This document shows, piece by piece, positions 6,571-7,118 of a DNA stretch of 7,118 nt. The stretch spans positions 1 to 7,118 of the forward strand of contig PXDP01000460.1 of assembly GCA_003565035.1 (NCBI GenBank), in the 5' to 3' direction. The notes under the pieces were generated by a model. That model saw only the letters and a list, made by a program, of their open reading frames with translations, ran no database searches and had not been told where the DNA came from. This DNA is from PVC group bacterium. GTDB lineage: Bacteria; Verrucomicrobiota; Kiritimatiellia; SS1-B-03-39; UBA6053. Numbering within the stretch: the first letter of the stretch is position 1; every line of letters begins with the position of its first letter. The translations under genes and the position numbers were made by a program.

Positions 6571-7118
6571 GGGGCTGCGGGATCGGAGATGGAGCCTTCC
6601 CGCATGACCCGGATCCTTTCCAGGACAGGGGGATGACTATATTCTAAAAAGACCAGCCAGGGATGAGGGGTCAGATTGCTGAGGTTGTCGACGGAAAGCC
6701 GTTTGAGCGCGGCGATCAGTTCTTCCGCACCTCCGGTGGTGCGTGCCGCAAAGGCATCGGCTTCGAACTCAAATTTACGGCTCAGAATATTGGTGAAGAT
6801 GCCGATGAGGGAGGCGATGGGGCTGTACAGGAAGCCAAAGAAAATGAGTCCGGCGTAGAGGGGCAGGTTTTGCGAATCGACCTCAAGACCGAAGGCCTGG
6901 TACATTCCGGTTTGTCCGATGAAGAGCGAGAGGAGGTAGAACATGAGGCCGGTGCTGAGAATCCCCGCGACGAGTTGTTTATGGATATGTTTGCATTTGG
7001 CATGCCCGACTTCATGGGCCAGGACCGCGACCAGCTCGGGGGTGGCGTGGTTGGCGATGAGGGTGTCAAAGAGGGCGATGCGCCGGGTTTTGCCAAAGCC
7101 GGTGAAATAGGCGTTTGC
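6567..7118 (-). CDS. Ste24-like M48 zinc metalloprotease (CAAX prenyl protease type), N-terminus beyond window
   Basis: The frame is open to the right edge. 183 C-terminal residues are visible, less than half of the usual ~410. The visible part starts ANAYFTGFGKTRRIALFDTL, a block typical of the Ste24/M48A family. The zinc site is HEVGH (visible residues 35-39, bases 7002-7016), and the third ligand is in the ExxxD motif of FEFEADAFAA (Glu117, Asp121 of the visible part). Two hydrophobic stretches lie between them (around 49-68 and 86-112). The tail contains LTPHPWLVFLEYSHPPVLERI, again as in Ste24 rather than the shorter HtpX. Ste24 proteins are integral membrane proteases that trim prenylated a-factor in yeast and clear damaged or stalled membrane proteins. 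Bacterial substrates are largely unknown. The internal ATG at 6944 is not the start. The stop at 6569-6567 overlaps the glycosyltransferase ATG. Confidence 0.94.
   Translation of the reverse strand, partial: ANAYFTGFGKTRRIALFDTLIANHATPELVAVLAHEVGHAKCKHIHKQLVAGILSTGLMFYLLSLFIGQTGMYQAFGLEVDSQNLPLYAGLIFFGFLYSPIASLIGIFTNILSRKFEFEADAFAARTTGGAEELIAALKRLSVDNLSNLTPHPWLVFLEYSHPPVLERIRVMREGSISDPAAP

Noticed and set aside
6097..6636. A 179-codon plus-strand open frame antisense to the glycosyltransferase
   Set aside because: It has low-information composition and lies opposite the conserved N-terminal half of a membrane transferase. No start signal was seen.

Overview
The window is GC-rich bacterial chromosome with ordinary, densely packed housekeeping genes. 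No phage, transposase, CRISPR or RNA gene was seen. It holds five protein genes in two convergent blocks. The plus strand carries the 3' part of a pyruvate, phosphate dikinase gene (2-2530, 5' end outside the window). The minus strand carries four genes read from the right edge leftwards: a Ste24/M48-type membrane zinc protease (N-terminus outside the window), a PMT/ArnT-like membrane glycosyltransferase, a class I HMG-CoA reductase, and a type 2 (FMN) isopentenyl-diphosphate isomerase.

The organism is probably a bacterium that uses the mevalonate pathway. HMG-CoA reductase of class I sequence type, type 2 IDI, a Ste24-like CAAX-type protease and a PPDK together fit the PVC superphylum (Kiritimatiellota/Lentisphaerota-like lineages) better than common model bacteria. 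This taxonomic guess is inference from gene content and is held loosely.

Layout: ppdK ends at 2530 and is followed by a perfect 12-bp hairpin terminator with a TTCG loop and a T-run (2557-2588). The gap between the convergent blocks (2531-2741) also holds 2.2 copies of a 46/48-bp tandem direct repeat (2594-2698). The minus-strand genes look like one transcription unit. The protease and glycosyltransferase genes overlap by ATGA (6567-6570). HMG-CoA reductase follows after about 50 bp. It overlaps the isomerase gene by a second ATGA (3830-3833). The first 60 bases of the isomerase gene are five degenerate copies of a 12-bp unit, which recreates the ATGA junction downstream.

Functional link: HMG-CoA reductase commits carbon to mevalonate, and the isomerase balances IPP and DMAPP for polyprenyl chains. 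ArnT/PMT-type transferases use polyprenyl-phosphate sugar donors, and Ste24-type proteases act in the membrane (on prenylated proteins in eukaryotes). A shared isoprenoid/envelope theme is therefore plausible but unproven. PPDK is in a separate convergent unit, in central PEP/pyruvate metabolism. No clearly novel system was found. The most unusual signals are the two tandem-repeat structures, the compact HMG-CoA reductase, and a possible near-leaderless promoter in front of it.
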